From positions 1-57,484 of the forward strand of contig JAIEMA010000029.1 in assembly GCA_019752535.1 (NCBI GenBank): a stretch of DNA of 57,484 nt, given 5' to 3'. Position 1 is the first letter of the stretch, and each line of letters opens with the position of its first letter. Of this stretch, positions 28,273 through 36,947 are shown one piece after another. The position numbers were made by a program, and so were the translations under genes. This stretch comes from Bacteriovoracaceae bacterium. Its GTDB lineage: Bacteria; Bdellovibrionota; Bacteriovoracia; Bacteriovoracales; Bacteriovoracaceae. Below the pieces are notes generated by a model, which saw nothing but the letters and a program-made list of their open reading frames with translations, was not told the origin of the DNA and made no database searches.

Positions 28273-29340
28273 ATGAGAACACTTTTAACGCTTGTTGCCA
28301 CATTTTGTATCTTTGCGTCGTCCGCTTTTGCCCAAAAGATGGACTACCACGAGATGCTCTCTAGCCCTGAGTATCAAGAGGCGAGCGAGCTTTTAGAAAA
28401 TGCCCAGTTCAATAAAGGAGCTGGCGATAATGTTTTAAAATTTTTGGCCGAAAATCCCTTGATAAGAAATTTTCTTTTGCAAAAGATGCTGAACGTTCGT
28501 TGCGAAAGATATTTAAGCCTATTTGAAGAGACACAATGTTCGATGGCCCTTTGGAGCATGATTGGCGATTTAGATTTTGACGTCAAAATCACTCAAGGCG
28601 GACAAGGGAGCAATTGGAGACCGAAGTCTTTTATTTTTGTGGCCTTTAAAGAGCAGCTCATCTCTCTTCTTAACAACGAGCGCACCTCACTTTTCCTTGA
28701 AAACATTCTCCTCAAGATGAGCTCTTGGAGAGCTGATCCAAATAAGAATCCATTTAATCTTTGGGATTCGGCCGTGAGCTTTTATAAGAGCGAGAAAATC
28801 GCAGCGATGGTGCTTGCCATCTTATTTCAAGACACCTCTGTCTCGCAGTCTCATATGGAATACCTCCATAAAGAAAACGTGAGAGGAAATGCTTATTTTG
28901 TGAAGAACATTAATCTCTTAAGCACCTCCCTCACTTTCTTAAGTGATATCCAGAGATCTGATAATGCTGGATTCAATAAAGCCGTGTATCCGAAGAGTCT
29001 TGCTGGTCAATTCAACAGCAACCTTTATCATTTTTATGTCCCTTACTTCCTAGGGATTCGCTTGATGATTGATGGTCACACTTCCAAATACTCGACCATT
29101 GCTCCTTCAATTCTCTCTTCCACTTATGAATTCATCACGACTAAAGAAGATATGACTTATATCTATTCAGATCCTGAGAGAATTACGAATGACTGGAAAT
29201 TAAAAGATATCCACTCAGGCTATATCGGGGCGAGATGGGGTGCAGGACTTAAAGCGGGAGCGCCTTCGCTCTCAAAACTTAAAGCTCAATTCTCGCTTTC
29301 GACAAAAAATGGCATGGAGTTGATGTTTAATTCTCTCTAA
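28273..29340 (+). CDS. Hypothetical exported protein
   Basis: A 355-residue protein. The start is taken at MRTLLTLV, which gives a Sec signal ending SAFA; a longer frame from 28213 would hide it. The mature protein is largely helical, with two Cys close together (RCERYLSLFEETQC). No family was recognised. It is divergent from sucA. The ribosome site is weak. Its stop shares four bases with the convergent esterase gene. Confidence 0.65.
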   Translation: MRTLLTLVATFCIFASSAFAQKMDYHEMLSSPEYQEASELLENAQFNKGAGDNVLKFLAENPLIRNFLLQKMLNVRCERYLSLFEETQCSMALWSMIGDLDFDVKITQGGQGSNWRPKSFIFVAFKEQLISLLNNERTSLFLENILLKMSSWRADPNKNPFNLWDSAVSFYKSEKIAAMVLAILFQDTSVSQSHMEYLHKENVRGNAYFVKNINLLSTSLTFLSDIQRSDNAGFNKAVYPKSLAGQFNSNLYHFYVPYFLGIRLMIDGHTSKYSTIAPSILSSTYEFITTKEDMTYIYSDPERITNDWKLKDIHSGYIGARWGAGLKAGAPSLSKLKAQFSLSTKNGMELMFNSL

Positions 29341-29993
29341 ATCACTTGATGCAAGAAAGAAGAGAGAGTCATTAAAACTTTCTCTGGAATCTCATGGCCT
29401 CCTCTAAAAGGAGCCCAAATGCCATCCCATCCCTTCTCTTTTAAAAGCGCATTCAAATCTTTGGCTTGAGAGAGTGAGAGCAGTGGATCTTGATCCCCAT
29501 GAGATTGAAAAAACGGAACAGCGGCAGTGCTCTTGGCACTCAGGAGTCCCTCTTTATCAAGAAGAGTTCCAGAAAGGATGACGAGAGCTTGAGGAGTCAG
29601 TTGAGCGGCCAGATGAGTGGCCATCATCGCGCCCTGTGAGAAGCCGCCAATCACCACTTTTTTATGTTTCTTTTGAAGCTCACTCACCTCTAGCTTCATC
29701 AGTTCTAGAGAGCTCGTAAATTCAGCAGGTTTTTTATCAGCAAACGCGCGCGGGCGATTTTCTCTCATCGCACGGTCAAGCTCTTCCATATCAATCGGAA
29801 ACCACGCCCTGCCTTCCCACATGCCACCAAACGGAACTCGCACAGGGCCATTAGGAAAATACCAATGCCACTTCCCTTCTGGATCAAGATAGCGATGCAG
29901 CGGGGCCAGATCATTCATGTCTGCACCATAGCCGTGAAGTAAAATAATCGCATCCTGACTTGAGCCAGGAATATGAGTGTGCTCGATTTTCAT
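29337..29993 (-). CDS. Carboxylesterase/phospholipase family alpha/beta hydrolase
   Basis: A 218-residue cytosolic serine hydrolase of the PF02230 (lysophospholipase/carboxylesterase, YpfH-like) group. It has LLHGYGADMNDL, the nucleophile elbow GGFSQGAMM, the Asp in SHGDQDPLL and the His in GGHEIPEKV. It follows the acidic linker protein gene by 5 bases on the same strand, suggesting one operon. Physiological substrate unknown. Confidence 0.87.
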   Translation of the reverse strand: MKIEHTHIPGSSQDAIILLHGYGADMNDLAPLHRYLDPEGKWHWYFPNGPVRVPFGGMWEGRAWFPIDMEELDRAMRENRPRAFADKKPAEFTSSLELMKLEVSELQKKHKKVVIGGFSQGAMMATHLAAQLTPQALVILSGTLLDKEGLLSAKSTAAVPFFQSHGDQDPLLSLSQAKDLNALLKEKGWDGIWAPFRGGHEIPEKVLMTLSSFLHQVI

Positions 29994-29998
29994 GTGGT

Positions 29999-30619
29999 TT
30001 ATTTTCTTTTCTTTGCTAAGAAGTCGGCAAGTGCTTTTTGAATCGCCATCAATTCAGGCTTCATATCTGGGTGCTTTGTGTTCACTCTGACGAGTAATTG
30101 TTGAATTTGGTGTTGAAGAAGTTTTGCGTCAGAGAGCATTTCGGCCATAAAGACAGATTTCTCTTGGGCCACGGCCACTTGAACCTTAGCTTCAAATTTC
30201 GTCTCATCAATCATTTGGGCCAGACCCGCTAGATCCAGACCTTCTATTTCAGGAGCTAATTGAAGCGCGTTTGCTCCACTTACCACTGGTGTTGACTTCG
30301 CTGCGGCTTGTCCCGCGGCTTGTGATTTCGCTTGTGCAATCTTCGCTCTCACATCATCAAGTTTTTTAACTTGTGCCCCTTGAGCTTGCGCTTGTGCAGG
30401 AGTGGGTGTGGCCTCGACTTTTGCTTGTGGATTTATTTTTGGCGCAGAGGAATCCGCTGCCGCTGTTGCGGCTGGTTTAGCAGTCGGAGTCGGAGTCGGA
30501 GCAGGTTTCTCAGCAGCGCCACCAAATTCTAAATCGACGTCTTGTGTGACGGCTTCGGTGCGCTTCTTCGTTTGCTCTTCTTCGTCCTCAAATTCGAGGT
30601 CCAAATCTTCCAATGGCAT
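29999..30619 (-). CDS. Hypothetical acidic/linker/helical protein
   Basis: A 206-residue protein with no signal peptide. It begins with an acidic motif that recurs (DLDLEFED near residue 5, DVDLEFGG near residue 27). A Pro/Ala/Thr/Gln-rich flexible linker spans about residues 38-115, and a C-terminal helical domain about residues 125-206. The short repeated DLEF peptides at the end of a flexible arm look like a docking or tethering element. No family was recognised. It is divergent from the receiver-like gene across 137 bases. Confidence 0.65.
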   Translation of the reverse strand: MPLEDLDLEFEDEEEQTKKRTEAVTQDVDLEFGGAAEKPAPTPTPTAKPAATAAADSSAPKINPQAKVEATPTPAQAQAQGAQVKKLDDVRAKIAQAKSQAAGQAAAKSTPVVSGANALQLAPEIEGLDLAGLAQMIDETKFEAKVQVAVAQEKSVFMAEMLSDAKLLQHQIQQLLVRVNTKHPDMKPELMAIQKALADFLAKKRK

Positions 30620-30756
30620 AGGTTCTTTAAATCCCTAGCTTCTTGTCGGTCATTCATAAGAAAATATTGAGTTTCTGCCCATAATTGTCGGAATAGCTTA
30701 AGTTCTTTCGCAAATTGCCGATAATACAGGAAAGAAAATAGATTTCGGAGGCCTAC

Positions 30757-31287
30757 ATGTCAGGTGATGAAGACGATAAAGCTACGGTTGTTATCGACAT
30801 AAACGCCCTAAAAAAAGAGAAAGAGAACAAAGAGAAGCAAATCTCTGAGCTCGCCAGTGAACTAGAATTCAATGCTGAAGGCTCTGGAGAAGTGATCTCT
30901 GCGCCTAGAGCGGCCACTGTTCCTATTCTACTTTTTGATTTTGGGACAAAAATTTTCGATCAATTTAAAAGCTCAATTCCAAGTCGCTATGGATGCACGA
31001 CTATTCCTACATTGCCCGAACTCAATGGGCATTTAAAGAAGAAGTCTCCTCTGGTTTTGGTCTTTGCCTTTGACTCAAACCCTAAAGCTATCAATCAACT
31101 TTGTGCTCAATTGAAAACGAAGTTCAAGCATGTTCACACTGTGATTATTGCTAAAAATCTCTCTCCAGAAAAAGTGAAACTTCATCAAAGCTCTCCCGCT
31201 GGAGCAGCTGCCTATATCAAGTCTCCTTTCACTGAATCAGATTTCAGTAAAGCGCTTGATCCTTTGATATCCAAAATTGCGAGTTAA
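30757..31287 (+). CDS. Degenerate receiver-domain-like protein
   Basis: A 176-residue cytosolic protein. A charged N-terminal helix (about residues 12-40) precedes a Rossmann-like alpha/beta domain. PILLFDFG and the late IKSPFTESDF follow the response-regulator pattern (acidic beta-1 end, Lys-Pro-like loop KSP). The normal phosphoacceptor position after beta-3 (LVLVFAFDSN) is not a canonical DxxxP, so it is probably not phosphorylated in the usual way. It has a strong GGAGG ribosome site and an intrinsic terminator, so it is a single-gene unit. Confidence 0.6.
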   Translation: MSGDEDDKATVVIDINALKKEKENKEKQISELASELEFNAEGSGEVISAPRAATVPILLFDFGTKIFDQFKSSIPSRYGCTTIPTLPELNGHLKKKSPLVLVFAFDSNPKAINQLCAQLKTKFKHVHTVIIAKNLSPEKVKLHQSSPAGAAAYIKSPFTESDFSKALDPLISKIAS

Positions 31288-31293
31288 AAATAA

Positions 31294-31332
31294 AAGGGCC
31301 GAAGAAAGGTTAAAATTTTTCGGCCCTTTTTT
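31294..31332 (+). terminator. Intrinsic terminator after the receiver-like gene
   Basis: GGGCCGAA pairs with TTCGGCCC and is followed by TTTTTT, with flanking A residues upstream. It sits 6 bases after the stop codon. This is the strongest rho-independent terminator in the window. Confidence 0.88.
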
Positions 31333-31348
31333 GCGTCTGGGAGGGTTC

Positions 31349-31370
31349 AATCGATAAAATCTTATCGATT
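31349..31370. repeat. Inverted repeat AATCGATAA-4-TTATCGATT
   Basis: Two perfect 9-base arms surround a 4-base spacer, in the 215-base gap before the di-haem cytochrome gene and just after the terminator. Arm length and spacing suit a dimeric regulator-binding site. No regulator is known from the window. Confidence 0.45.
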
Positions 31371-31502
31371 TACGCTTCCCCATCCTAAAAGGCCCCTCTC
31401 TTAAGCGTCAACAGAGTGAATGTGTTTATTTTCAAACACAATGTCCCAATCAAGTCCTTGGGAGTATTGACGTCATGAAGCTAAACTTGAAATGATCGGG
31501 GC

Positions 31503-33203
31503 ATGATTAAAATCCTCCTCCTAATTCAATTTATTTTATTTAGCCCAAACCTCCTGGCCAACCCTGATTGGTCAAAAGATATGGAGCTTCCGGGCGGAAA
31601 TGCGAAAAAAACCCCGTTTAATCGCAGTAACATCTATGAACTTGATCCCTCAGAATTGAACAAAACGGTAGAGCAGGGTCGCAAGCACGTCTTCCATTAC
31701 CCGGTTGAAGTCACCGAACTCGCTATTCCCTACAAAGCACTCCGTGACTTTTTAACTTCAAATCCCAACTCTCCTCTGAAGAGATGGCTCTACACACTTT
31801 CAAAAAAAGCCGCTCGTATTGAAACTGAACAAGACCTCATGGACTGGCTTGGCATCAATTCATTTCCTCAAACTCAAAATGAAAGAGGCCCAGGACCTTG
31901 GCCTGAAGTGAGTCCAGGGGAACATGATTTAGGAATGGGCGCGACACTTCTGGATATGGAAGGTGCAGAAGCACTCACCTTCAGCTGTGCCGCTTGCCAC
32001 ACGGCCGATCTCTTTGGAAAAAAAGTGGTGGGACTTACCAATCGCTTTCCAAGGGCCAATGAATTTTTTCGAATCGGAAAGAAGCTTCTTCCTTTTGCTC
32101 ATCCCTCGCTTTTTAAAATGATGACAAACGCCTCAGAGGCGGAAGTGAATATCCTTAAAAGATCTCGTTATGCAGTGAAATTCGTAGGCGCTAAAAAACC
32201 ACAAGTCTTGGGTCTTGATACCAGTTTGGCCCAAGTGGCGCTTTCACTTTCAAGACGTGGCCTAGATGAGTACGCCGAACGTTTGGCCGAAACCGCGAAC
32301 TTCCCTCGTCCCAATGCTCTTGATAAGAAAGTTGCCGACTCAAAGCCGGCCGTCTGGTGGAATGCCAAGTATAAAACTCGCTGGCTCTCTGATGGCTCAA
32401 TTGTTCAAGGCAACCCGATTCACACGAATTTCTTATGGAATGAAATCGGTCGAGGAGTGGATCTTCACTCTCTTGAATCCTGGCTGAATAAAAATTCTCA
32501 TGTCATCAAAGAGCTCACCGCCACTGTGTTTGCGACTGAAGCCCCTCTCTATTTAGACTTCCTTCCGGAAGACACATTGAATGAAGCACTTGCAATATCT
32601 GGGGAAGAAGTTTTTGAAGTCAACTGTTCAAGCTGTCATGGCCATTATGAGAAAGCTTGGAATCTTCCGATGGCCCAAGTGTTGCCGCTAAAAGAGAGAA
32701 TCAAAACCACTCAAGTTTGGTATCACAAAAAAACTCCTGTCTATGACGTTGGCACTGATCCAAGTCGCCATGAAGGCATGCAATACTTTGCTGAAGCGTT
32801 AAACAAACTCAAAATCTCGCGCTCAATCAACACAATCGTTGAGCCACAAAAGGGTTATGTGCCCCCTCCACTAGTAGGAATTTGGGCCCGCTGGCCATAT
32901 TTCCATAACAATTCCGCTCCTAATCTTTGTGCCGTTCTCACTCGCTCACAAGATCGCCCAAAAGTTTATATCGCTGGAGCTCCGATTGATCCGCGCACCG
33001 ATTATGATCCTGACTGTGCCGGCTACCCCGTGGGCGAGAAAACCCCAGAGTCATGGAAAAACAAAAAAGAATTTATTTTTGATACTTCAAGAGAAGGAAT
33101 GCATAACTCTGGTCATGATGAAAAAATCTTTCTTAAAAATGGCCAAGAAGTCATGACCAAAGATGAGAAGAGGGCCTTAATCGAATTCTTAAAAACGCTC
33201 TAG
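31503..33203 (+). CDS. Exported di-haem cytochrome c (CCP/RoxA-like superfamily)
   Basis: A 566-residue periplasmic protein with a Sec signal ending NLLA. It has two CXXCH haem-binding sites, CAACH at residues 162-166 and CSSCH at 375-379. The C-terminal VGIWARWPYFHNNSAPNLCAVL segment resembles the conserved region before the last helix of di-haem peroxidase and RoxA-type rubber oxygenases. Which reaction it performs (peroxide reduction, oxygenation or plain electron transfer) cannot be told. The stop is shared with the convergent FHA gene through CTAG. Confidence 0.8.
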   Translation: MIKILLLIQFILFSPNLLANPDWSKDMELPGGNAKKTPFNRSNIYELDPSELNKTVEQGRKHVFHYPVEVTELAIPYKALRDFLTSNPNSPLKRWLYTLSKKAARIETEQDLMDWLGINSFPQTQNERGPGPWPEVSPGEHDLGMGATLLDMEGAEALTFSCAACHTADLFGKKVVGLTNRFPRANEFFRIGKKLLPFAHPSLFKMMTNASEAEVNILKRSRYAVKFVGAKKPQVLGLDTSLAQVALSLSRRGLDEYAERLAETANFPRPNALDKKVADSKPAVWWNAKYKTRWLSDGSIVQGNPIHTNFLWNEIGRGVDLHSLESWLNKNSHVIKELTATVFATEAPLYLDFLPEDTLNEALAISGEEVFEVNCSSCHGHYEKAWNLPMAQVLPLKERIKTTQVWYHKKTPVYDVGTDPSRHEGMQYFAEALNKLKISRSINTIVEPQKGYVPPPLVGIWARWPYFHNNSAPNLCAVLTRSQDRPKVYIAGAPIDPRTDYDPDCAGYPVGEKTPESWKNKKEFIFDTSREGMHNSGHDEKIFLKNGQEVMTKDEKRALIEFLKTL

Positions 33204-34369
33204 TCGACAACCACTCTAAAGAGCCCAGAGAGGAAATCTGCTCCCTTTGGGCCTTCAGTTGAGAGATACTTGAGATTTGTGACAAAAGAATTATCCATCA
33301 CAATCGCCTTAAGACCAGCGAGACTTGCCACCCAAATCTCTCCCGTTCTCCTTCCCGTTTGATCAATAAAGATCACATAAAACCAAACTCTCTCCGGTGT
33401 GATCCCGGCCCACACACCTTGCTTACTTCTCGAAAGAAAGAGCGCAATGATATCTCGAGGATCAAGGACTTCAGGAATCTGTTGAGTGATGGAGTCATTC
33501 CACTTAAGACTTTGACCAAACTCAGTGAGGACTTGAGTTTTTGAGAGCTGTGGTAACACAAGAATAATAGATGAAGGGGATACGACAGCTCCTGAAAGAG
33601 GATAGCCCCCGTAAGGAAGACCTAAGTCTTGGCAGAAAGCGCGCTCGACATCAGAGTTACATTTTTGATCAGAGAAGGAATTGGCCGCAGTGGAGACGCC
33701 CGTGACTTCAGGGATCTCAAAAGAGAGCTGACTTAAATCAATCTTAGGCTTTTCAACGACTGCAGTGACCACATCCTGAGAAACTTGCGGCGCATCATCA
33801 CTTTTTGTTAAGAACCAAAGCCCAAGTGTTCCCCCAACCGCAATCACAATCGCCAACGTTTTTAGACTCTGAGATCCCTTTTCATCCTCTTTTGAAGCCT
33901 TTTTCCCAGGCTTCTCTGCAATATTACGTGGAGCGGAGATTTTTGTTGAAGTCTGAGTGCCTGAAGAACTCATCGGCTTTGGCGCTGAGGCTTGAGCAGG
34001 CTTGGCTTTTGGCGCAGAGCTTTCAGCTTGCTTCGGCAAAGACTTGGCAAAATCAAATCCATCACTCGCTTCATCATCAGAGAGCAGGGCCAAGGTGACA
34101 TAAAAGCCCATCTTTACAGGAAAAAAGGAAGTGAAGCTTGCCCGCTGACCGGGAACCATACGCTCTTCATTAATGAAAGAGCCGTTAGTGCTGCCCTGAT
34201 CAACGACAAAATACTGATCATTCTCTGCAATGATTTGAAGATGCTTTCGAGAAATCCCATCTGCCTCAATCGTAACGTCACAATCTTGACCGCTGCCTAA
34301 GATCGTTTTGTCTTTTGTGAGCTTATGATAGATAGGCTCTTGGCCTTCAACGGTAATTTCTATTTTCAT
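33200..34369 (-). CDS. FHA-domain membrane protein
   Basis: A 389-residue protein. A cytoplasmic forkhead-associated domain (about residues 1-95) has ILGSGQDCDVTI, GISRKHLQI and DQGSTNGSFINEE, the phosphothreonine-binding loops. A Pro/Ala/Lys-rich linker follows, then one transmembrane segment (LAIVIAVGGTLGLWFL, about residues 173-188) and a periplasmic domain of about 190 residues with two Cys. It could link Thr phosphorylation inside the cell to an envelope partner. No kinase gene is adjacent. Confidence 0.85.
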   Translation of the reverse strand: MKIEITVEGQEPIYHKLTKDKTILGSGQDCDVTIEADGISRKHLQIIAENDQYFVVDQGSTNGSFINEERMVPGQRASFTSFFPVKMGFYVTLALLSDDEASDGFDFAKSLPKQAESSAPKAKPAQASAPKPMSSSGTQTSTKISAPRNIAEKPGKKASKEDEKGSQSLKTLAIVIAVGGTLGLWFLTKSDDAPQVSQDVVTAVVEKPKIDLSQLSFEIPEVTGVSTAANSFSDQKCNSDVERAFCQDLGLPYGGYPLSGAVVSPSSIILVLPQLSKTQVLTEFGQSLKWNDSITQQIPEVLDPRDIIALFLSRSKQGVWAGITPERVWFYVIFIDQTGRRTGEIWVASLAGLKAIVMDNSFVTNLKYLSTEGPKGADFLSGLFRVVVD

Positions 34370-34642
34370 TAAGTCTAATTATAAACATTCGTAGATTGAG
34401 AACAACTTAAAACTGCTTTGCGTTAGCTCATTTTTAAAACTCATTTTCCAATTCGTGCCCCTATACTTTATTTTTTAAAAACAAAAGGAATCTTGAGTAG
34501 CCTCTTGCGGGGCTCATATACTTGCGTTAAAGTTGACTCAACTACCCAACATGAACACAAACTCACAAGAGCCAGTTTTCATGCTGGTTAACTAAAAAAA
34601 TTGTCTCGTATTAAACGGGTTTGAAACACAAAGGAGTTACCC

Positions 34643-34852
34643 ATGTTCAAGTATTCTCTTCTCGCAGTTGCTCTTATTTTCGTTGCTGTTGCTTGTAACA
34701 AGAAAGAAGCTGCTACTGAAACTGCAGCTGCACCAGAAGCTGTTGAAGCTGCTCCAGTAGAAGCTGCTCCAGCAGAAGCTGCTCCAGCAGAAGCTGCTCC
34801 AGCAGAAGCTGCTCCAGCTGAAGCTGCTCCAGCAGAAGAAGCATCTCACTAA
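34643..34852 (+). CDS. Short lipoprotein with EAAPA repeats
   Basis: A 69-residue lipoprotein. The lipobox is VAVAC (Cys18), then NKKEAATET and a tail of six EAAPA/V pentapeptides ending EEASH. It has a strong AAGGAG site, its own terminator, and regular Glu/Ala/Pro composition as in extended periplasmic spacer lipoproteins. It is probably abundant and anchored in the outer membrane. The function is unknown. The repeat-rich coding DNA also leaves an open frame on the opposite strand that is not a gene. Confidence 0.8.
   Translation: MFKYSLLAVALIFVAVACNKKEAATETAAAPEAVEAAPVEAAPAEAAPAEAAPAEAAPAEAAPAEEASH
34745..34834 (+). repeat. Six tandem 15-bp repeats in the lipoprotein gene
   Basis: The unit GAAGCTGCTCCAGCA occurs six times in a row with single-base changes in units 1 (GTA end) and 5 (GCT end). 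Fifteen bases keep the reading frame, so slippage would change the length of the EAAPA tail without breaking the gene. Confidence 0.92.
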
Positions 34853-34881
34853 GATCTTCCAAGATCCCGAGATCTTTCATA

Positions 34882-34909
34882 GGGTCAGCTTCGGCTGGCC
34901 CTTTTTTTT
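34882..34909 (+). terminator. Intrinsic terminator with TTCG tetraloop
   Basis: GGGTCAGC, loop TTCG, GCTGGCCC (one mismatch), then eight T residues, 29 bases after the repeat lipoprotein stop codon. A typical strong rho-independent terminator. Confidence 0.9.
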
Positions 34910-34936
34910 GTCGACTCCTTAACTCAAGTTTATTCT
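34908..34936 (+). promoter_or_regulatory. Candidate sigma-70 promoter for the 34963 gene
   Basis: TTGTCG, a 17-base spacer and TATTCT lie 26 bases before the ATG. The -35 begins in the T run of the preceding terminator. Both hexamers match consensus at four of six positions. Confidence 0.35.
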
Positions 34937-34962
34937 GATTTCATTCTACCGATACGTCTAAA

Positions 34963-35757
34963 ATGCGCTGGTTTACTTTCCTGATCTCTCTCTTTTCATT
35001 CTCCCTTCTGGCTTCGCCAGAATGGATAAATAAATCCTCAATCGATGAATGGGAAAAGATCGCTCTTCAAGAGATCGATAAATATAAAAAAGAAAATCCG
35101 GAAAAAGAATTTCTCCTCTACCTCACTGCTGCAAGAGAGTTAAGGGCCTATGGGCTCAACGAGAAATCTAAAAATTATTATCAGAAAGCTTATGATCACC
35201 CTTCGAAAGGTGACAAAAGTGAAGCTGTCATTGAACTTGTTTCTTTAAATAAAGATTCAAACTTGGAATTAAAAAAATCTCTCGTGATCGCTCGCCAGTG
35301 GTTTAAAAATAATCCCAGAAAACTTTCAAGACAAATTGATAAATGGCTTGAAATGATGGAGGGCTACTCCATCGGCAAAACCCCTTACCAAGAGCAAGGC
35401 TATCAAGGCATCTGGGGATTTGAATCTCGAGTAACTGAACTGATGAAAGAAGGCAAATCACAAGAAGCTTTCGCGCTGCTGGGACCTAGAGATTTAAAAA
35501 ATGCCGACATCAATCAAAAAGTCCGCCAAGACCTGTTAGCGGCCTTAAGCTTAGGAAGAAAATCTCCGCCCTTGTGGTGCGAATCGACGCTTGAGAAATA
35601 TCCAAACTCCTATACGTGGACGATGCGCCTATGTCGCTATCTTCATGACTGGAAGAAAGAGAAAAAATCCAAAGAGACTCTGCAAACCATCCGAGAGCAG
35701 CTCAAGAAAGAATCACCAGAGAGAGTTTACTGGTCCGATCTTTTGGAGAAGCTATGA
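34963..35757 (+). CDS. Hypothetical exported helical (TPR-like) protein
   Basis: A 264-residue protein with a Sec signal (about residues 1-17, ending LLAS). The rest is helix-rich with paired amphipathic helices: the FLLYLTAARELRAYGLNEKSKNYYQKAY stretch has a TPR-like pattern. No defined family was recognised. The next gene overlaps its stop by ATGA, so this protein and the papain-like lipoprotein are made together and may form a complex. Confidence 0.65.
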   Translation: MRWFTFLISLFSFSLLASPEWINKSSIDEWEKIALQEIDKYKKENPEKEFLLYLTAARELRAYGLNEKSKNYYQKAYDHPSKGDKSEAVIELVSLNKDSNLELKKSLVIARQWFKNNPRKLSRQIDKWLEMMEGYSIGKTPYQEQGYQGIWGFESRVTELMKEGKSQEAFALLGPRDLKNADINQKVRQDLLAALSLGRKSPPLWCESTLEKYPNSYTWTMRLCRYLHDWKKEKKSKETLQTIREQLKKESPERVYWSDLLEKL

Positions 35758-36911
35758 GGATCATTTTCATTCTTCTCATGCTCATCTCTTTTACAAGCTG
35801 TGATCAAACAGGTCTTGGTATCGCAAGTGGTGTGAAAAATTTCTTTATGACTCCAGTCAATGCAGTTAAAGGAATTTTTACCAATAAAGCTTACGAGAGG
35901 AAAAAAGAAGCCACACTTAAAGAAAAAGAGACTGTCGATGTTGGAGAGAAGCGCTACTGCGCCGATAGCGACGGAGCTCCTCTCAGTGAAGATCAATTAA
36001 AAAACTTAGGCGATCTCAGTGATCAAGTTCGCTCAGTCGCCTGTCAATGTCAGCCCTGGGGAGACTGTCCTAAAAATATTTGTTCCTGCCAGGCCCTCTG
36101 TCCGCAAGGTTTTGATATCTTCCGCCACCCGGCCGACATGACTCCAAAAAAAATATCTGAAAATCAATACAACGGACTTGCCTTTAGAAACTGGAATGTC
36201 CCAAGCCAGCATGAAGCGACTCAAGGCTATTGCTGGGGCCATGCTCGCATGACATCTCAATTTAATCGTCTCTCTTTTTTTAAACCAGACTCTACTGCTC
36301 CCCACGATCTTTCTTCATCTGATGAGAGTGAACAAAATAAAGCGGTCGATTTTTATAAAGAGCTGATTGATAAAGTCGCCGACAATGAAGCTGTCGATAT
36401 TCCAGGTTTTAAAAATTTATTTGAATTCTCCTCCCATCCAGCTTTGCAATCGTATATCGCTGACAAGGTGGCCAAAGGTTGGGCCGACCAGGCCATGAGC
36501 TGGCAAGGGCTAAGCACCACTCTTAGTGGCGGGCAAAAGTCCAACCAAGTTTATCAAGAACTCTTCAATGATGTGAAAGAGCGTATTGATATGAATATGC
36601 AACCCACGATTGTATTCACGGAGCGAGGCTCTCCCTTTATGACTCATGCTGTTCTTGTTTCGCACTATGAAATTCAGAGCAATGGGCAAATGAAACTGTG
36701 TCTACGTGATAATAATCACGACGAGAGCAATGCTGCAAAATGCGAAGACAATATGACCATCGATCCCAATAAAGGGCTCATCTACTCTCCCTCTTTTTGG
36801 GGTGAGATTGGGGGAATAAAAGTGGCGCATAATGAGAACGCAGACGCCAATTCCCAGAGTGAATCGCTTCGAAAAAAATGCCAATCTGAAAAAGGTTGTG
36901 CGAACGAATAG
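35754..36911 (+). CDS. Cysteine-rich lipoprotein with papain-like peptidase signature
   Basis: A 385-residue lipoprotein (lipobox FTSC, Cys16). A Cys cluster near residues 97-116 (CQCQPWGDC, CSCQALC) precedes a probable papain-fold domain. Gln157 and Cys160 lie in TQGYCWGHARMT, His298 in FMTHAVLVSHYE, and Asp319/Asn320 in LRDNNHD. This is the order and spacing of the Gln-Cys-His-Asn set of C1/C39-type cysteine peptidases. The identification is by motif, not by alignment. It overlaps the preceding exported protein gene by ATGA. An envelope protease or peptide processor is a reasonable guess. Confidence 0.6.
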   Translation: MRIIFILLMLISFTSCDQTGLGIASGVKNFFMTPVNAVKGIFTNKAYERKKEATLKEKETVDVGEKRYCADSDGAPLSEDQLKNLGDLSDQVRSVACQCQPWGDCPKNICSCQALCPQGFDIFRHPADMTPKKISENQYNGLAFRNWNVPSQHEATQGYCWGHARMTSQFNRLSFFKPDSTAPHDLSSSDESEQNKAVDFYKELIDKVADNEAVDIPGFKNLFEFSSHPALQSYIADKVAKGWADQAMSWQGLSTTLSGGQKSNQVYQELFNDVKERIDMNMQPTIVFTERGSPFMTHAVLVSHYEIQSNGQMKLCLRDNNHDESNAAKCEDNMTIDPNKGLIYSPSFWGEIGGIKVAHNENADANSQSESLRKKCQSEKGCANE

Positions 36912-36947
36912 AGAACGTCAAAATACTCTAGAGAAAGGGAGATTTTG

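Noticed and set aside
34637-34849. Long minus-strand open frame across the repeat lipoprotein gene
   Set aside because: Its Trp/Ser-rich repeats are only the complement of the 15-bp units, and it has no ribosome site.
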